From positions 1 to 7,400 of the forward strand of contig JASEGY010000166.1 in the NCBI GenBank assembly GCA_030019105.1: 7,400 bases of DNA, in the 5' to 3' direction. Shown one piece after another: positions 6,454-7,400 of this stretch (positions are counted from its first letter, which is position 1; each line of letters opens with the position of its first letter). Made by a program: the position numbers and the translations under genes. The notes below the pieces were generated by a model that did not search any database, was not told where the DNA came from, and saw only the letters and a list, made by a program, of their open reading frames with translations. This DNA is from a bacterium (GTDB taxonomy: Bacteria > UBA9089 > JASEGY01).

Positions 6454-6472
6454 TGCAAGACTTCCAGGGAGA

Positions 6473-6988
6473 CTAATTAGCCGCGGCCACCACCAGTGCC
6501 ACGGCTGCCAGGAGAACTGACCCGATACTGTAGTATTTATTTCTCTTTATGGCCTTATTCAAGTTTTCCGACCGCTCATCCAATTGGGCCAGCTTAGCCC
6601 CGGACTCAGCTTTCAAGTCCTCAATAACAAGTCTTAGCCTTGACAGGTCTGTTTCAGATAAGGATGGCGGGGATCCTTCCGGGGGCAGGTCCGGCCGGGA
6701 AGGTGGGGTTTTAAGCCCGGGTTTGTGAGAAGTAATGCCCATCCCTCCTTCCAGGGCTTGCACTAAATTTTCTAAGGCCACGGCAAATTCATACTTACTT
6801 AATGGCTTGTCTCCCTTGTAAAAATTTTTGCCATTCTCAAAATAGCCTTTTAACACCCCTCTTTCAGCTAAATCTTTCACGGCATCGTATGCCCAATGAT
6901 CAATAGGGACATCTTCAAAACCCTCTTTGGCCAAAGCGCATACCGGTAGTAAAATTACTACCAAAGCAATACTCAACCATTTTTTCAT
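6473..6988 (-). CDS. Periplasmic protein with one SLH domain and a C-terminal membrane helix
   Basis: The 171-residue product starts with a clear signal peptide (MKKWLSIALVVILLPVCALA, cut after residue 20). Cys17 lies in LPVC, whose -1 Val makes a lipobox unlikely. A single SLH domain follows at about 24-80 (FEDVPIDHWAYDAVKDL, GVLKGY, LSKYEFAVALENL); SLH domains generally bind cell-wall polymers or peptidoglycan. A Pro-rich linker (about 89-108) leads to a predicted coiled coil (about 109-150). A hydrophobic C-terminal segment spans about 153-170 (SIGSVLLAAVALVVAAA). The layout suggests a small tether between wall and membrane, or a trimeric or dimeric envelope spacer; this is inference. The start is supported by GAGGAGG 7 bases upstream. 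No partner gene is obvious. Confidence 0.88.
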   Translation of the reverse strand: MKKWLSIALVVILLPVCALAKEGFEDVPIDHWAYDAVKDLAERGVLKGYFENGKNFYKGDKPLSKYEFAVALENLVQALEGGMGITSHKPGLKTPPSRPDLPPEGSPPSLSETDLSRLRLVIEDLKAESGAKLAQLDERSENLNKAIKRNKYYSIGSVLLAAVALVVAAAN

Positions 6989-6995
6989 CTCATTT

Positions 6996-7002
6996 CCTCC
7001 TC
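6996..7002 (-). promoter_or_regulatory. Strong ribosome binding site of the SLH-protein gene
   Basis: GAGGAGG on the minus strand lies 7 bases before the ATG at 6988. It is the best Shine-Dalgarno in the window, in contrast to bamA, the Nudix gene and lptD, which show none. Confidence 0.85.
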
Positions 7003-7064
7003 GGATGTTAGTAAGAGATTAGGAAATAAATAACTTACCCAACGGGATAACTACTCAGCCGGAC

Positions 7065-7166
7065 AAAAAAAGGAACACAGATTTCACAGATTACACAAGA
7101 TTTCACAGATTCTCAGGAATTATTTTTATCTGTGCAATCTGGGAGAATCTGTGTAATCTGTGTTCC
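7065..7166. repeat. CACAGATT-type inverted repeat followed by T7 on the minus strand
   Basis: The plus strand shows near-9-base units CACAGATTT, CACAGATTA, CACAAGATTT, CACAGATTC (7076-7112). The right half holds the complementary series, ending in CTGTGTTCC (7158-7166), which pairs with GGAACACAG (7072-7080). CACAGAT (7104-7110) pairs with ATCTGTG (7128-7134) near the loop. The whole 95-base unit can fold into one imperfect hairpin. In the minus-strand transcript the stem ends directly at seven Us (7071-7065), a terminator-like arrangement. The repeat style suggests a dispersed intergenic family. Confidence 0.7.
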
Positions 7167-7198
7167 AACTGAGGGTTGAACAGATACATGTTGGGCAT
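7103..7198 (-). CDS. Possible 31-codon leader ORF
   Basis: The ORF starts at ATG 7198 with GGAAG 8 bases upstream (7211-7207). It encodes MPNMYLFNPQ through to PENL and stops with TGA at 7105-7103, inside the far arm of the large hairpin. It has no recognisable domain, and much of it is translated repeat sequence. An ORF this short may be chance. Its position between a strong promoter and a hairpin with a T-run is what makes it worth listing. Confidence 0.25.
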   Translation of the reverse strand: MPNMYLFNPQLEHRLHRFSQIAQIKIIPENL

Positions 7199-7220
7199 AT
7201 TATTTTCTTCCAAGTCACTA

Positions 7221-7241
7221 ATTGGCAATCGACAATCGGCC
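7221..7241. repeat. Heptamer tract ATTGGCA/ATCGACA/ATCGGCC
   Basis: Three adjacent 7-base units differ by one to three bases from one another, and a further ATCGACG occurs at 7260-7266. The period equals that of the tracts at 1-28, 139-173 and 2934-3015, although the unit sequence differs. Confidence 0.45.
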
Positions 7242-7283
7242 ACCAGGGCTCTTCCAACAATCGACGGCTAACTTAGTAAGGAG

Positions 7284-7312
7284 AATATACTATAAAATCA
7301 ATCTTTTGTCAA
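7284..7312 (-). promoter_or_regulatory. Near-consensus sigma70 promoter for the SLH-gene transcript
   Basis: TTGACA (7312-7307) is followed by a 17-base spacer and TATATT (7289-7284, 5 of 6 matches to the -10 consensus) on the minus strand. The predicted start is A at about 7277. The -35 region reads GGCTTGACA, identical over nine bases to that of the bamA promoter. The nearest downstream gene is the SLH-protein gene, with a leader of about 290 bases. Confidence 0.72.
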
Positions 7313-7315
7313 GCC

Positions 7316-7357
7316 AAAAAAACGGCAGTCCACCAGAATTGTAATGGAGACCGTTTT
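7316..7357 (-). terminator. Probable intrinsic terminator of a gene off the right edge
   Basis: In the minus-strand transcript AAAACGG (7357-7351) pairs with CCGTTTT (7325-7319), with a small inner helix TCCA/TGGA and an A/T-rich loop. A T7 run (7322-7316) closes the structure. The stem is short and interrupted, so strength is uncertain. It sits just before the next promoter, where a boundary between transcription units is expected. Confidence 0.5.
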
Positions 7358-7370
7358 GAAATTGGGACTT

Positions 7371-7400
7371 CTATGATTTATGCTTGATTTTACTGGGCTT
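7371..7400 (-). CDS. Possible C-terminal end of a gene entering from the right
   Basis: Reading in from the right edge, one minus frame gives KPSKIKHKS and then TAG (7373-7371), a basic tail like many protein C-termini. The probable terminator begins 14 bases later. Nine codons cannot identify a family, and another frame is open longer but runs through the terminator and promoter. The call rests on position rather than on protein content. Confidence 0.28.
   Translation of the reverse strand, partial: KPSKIKHKS

Larger units (their letters stand above)
6989..7283 (-). promoter_or_regulatory. Long structured leader upstream of the SLH-protein gene
   Basis: From the predicted transcription start near 7277 to the ATG at 6988 there are about 290 bases without an established gene. 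The stretch holds, in transcript order, a heptamer tract (7241-7221), a possible 31-codon ORF, a large hairpin followed by T7, an AT-rich segment and the ribosome binding site. I do not recognise a known riboswitch class. It could regulate the gene by attenuation, or merely carry an inserted repeat. Confidence 0.45.

Noticed and set aside
7076..7166. CRISPR array from the CACAGATT units
   Set aside because: The units are about 9 bases, directly adjacent, partly inverted and have no spacers; there are no cas genes.

Overview
The window reads as a chromosomal piece from an uncultured diderm (outer-membrane-bearing) bacterium. It carries bamA (outer-membrane protein assembly) and lptD (lipopolysaccharide insertion), together with a periplasmic protein that has an S-layer-homology (SLH) domain. 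Outer-membrane biogenesis plus SLH-type envelope attachment, with spacers full of seven-base repeats, recalls deep-branching diderm or candidate-phylum lineages. I cannot name the taxon from the sequence alone.

Every convincing gene lies on the minus strand, so transcription runs from high to low coordinates. From right to left: (a) 7400-7371 may be the last codons of a gene entering from the right, followed by a terminator-like hairpin (7316-7357). (b) A near-consensus sigma70 promoter (7284-7312) opens a leader of about 290 nt. The leader contains a possible 31-codon ORF and a large CACAGATT-type hairpin followed by T7, and ends at a strong ribosome binding site and the SLH-protein gene (6473-6988). 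(c) An 87-bp MITE-like palindromic element (6362-6448) sits between that gene and a DUF2442 gene (6093-6356). (d) Two tightly coupled genes of unknown function follow: a one-helix membrane coiled-coil protein (5576-6040) and a small soluble protein (5179-5571). (e) lptD (3039-5177) starts one base after the preceding stop codon. A terminator-shaped hairpin lies across its first 25 codons. (f) An inverted heptamer repeat (2920-3025) separates lptD from a Nudix hydrolase gene (2486-2884). (g) bamA (171-2441) has its own near-perfect promoter, placed so close to the ATG that the mRNA would be essentially leaderless. (h) The left edge (1-170) is a patchwork of degenerate heptamer repeats with no gene.

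Functionally, BamA and LptD belong together: LptD is a beta-barrel that the Bam complex folds into the outer membrane, where it then inserts LPS. The SLH protein is plausibly another envelope factor, linking membrane and cell wall. The Nudix enzyme and the DUF2442, coiled-coil and small-protein genes look like accessory passengers. No CRISPR array, tRNA, rRNA, transposase or clear defence system is visible. The less ordinary content is regulatory and repeat architecture: a leaderless bamA promoter, a hairpin across the lptD start, a long structured leader before the SLH gene, and recurring 7-bp periodicity in the spacers.
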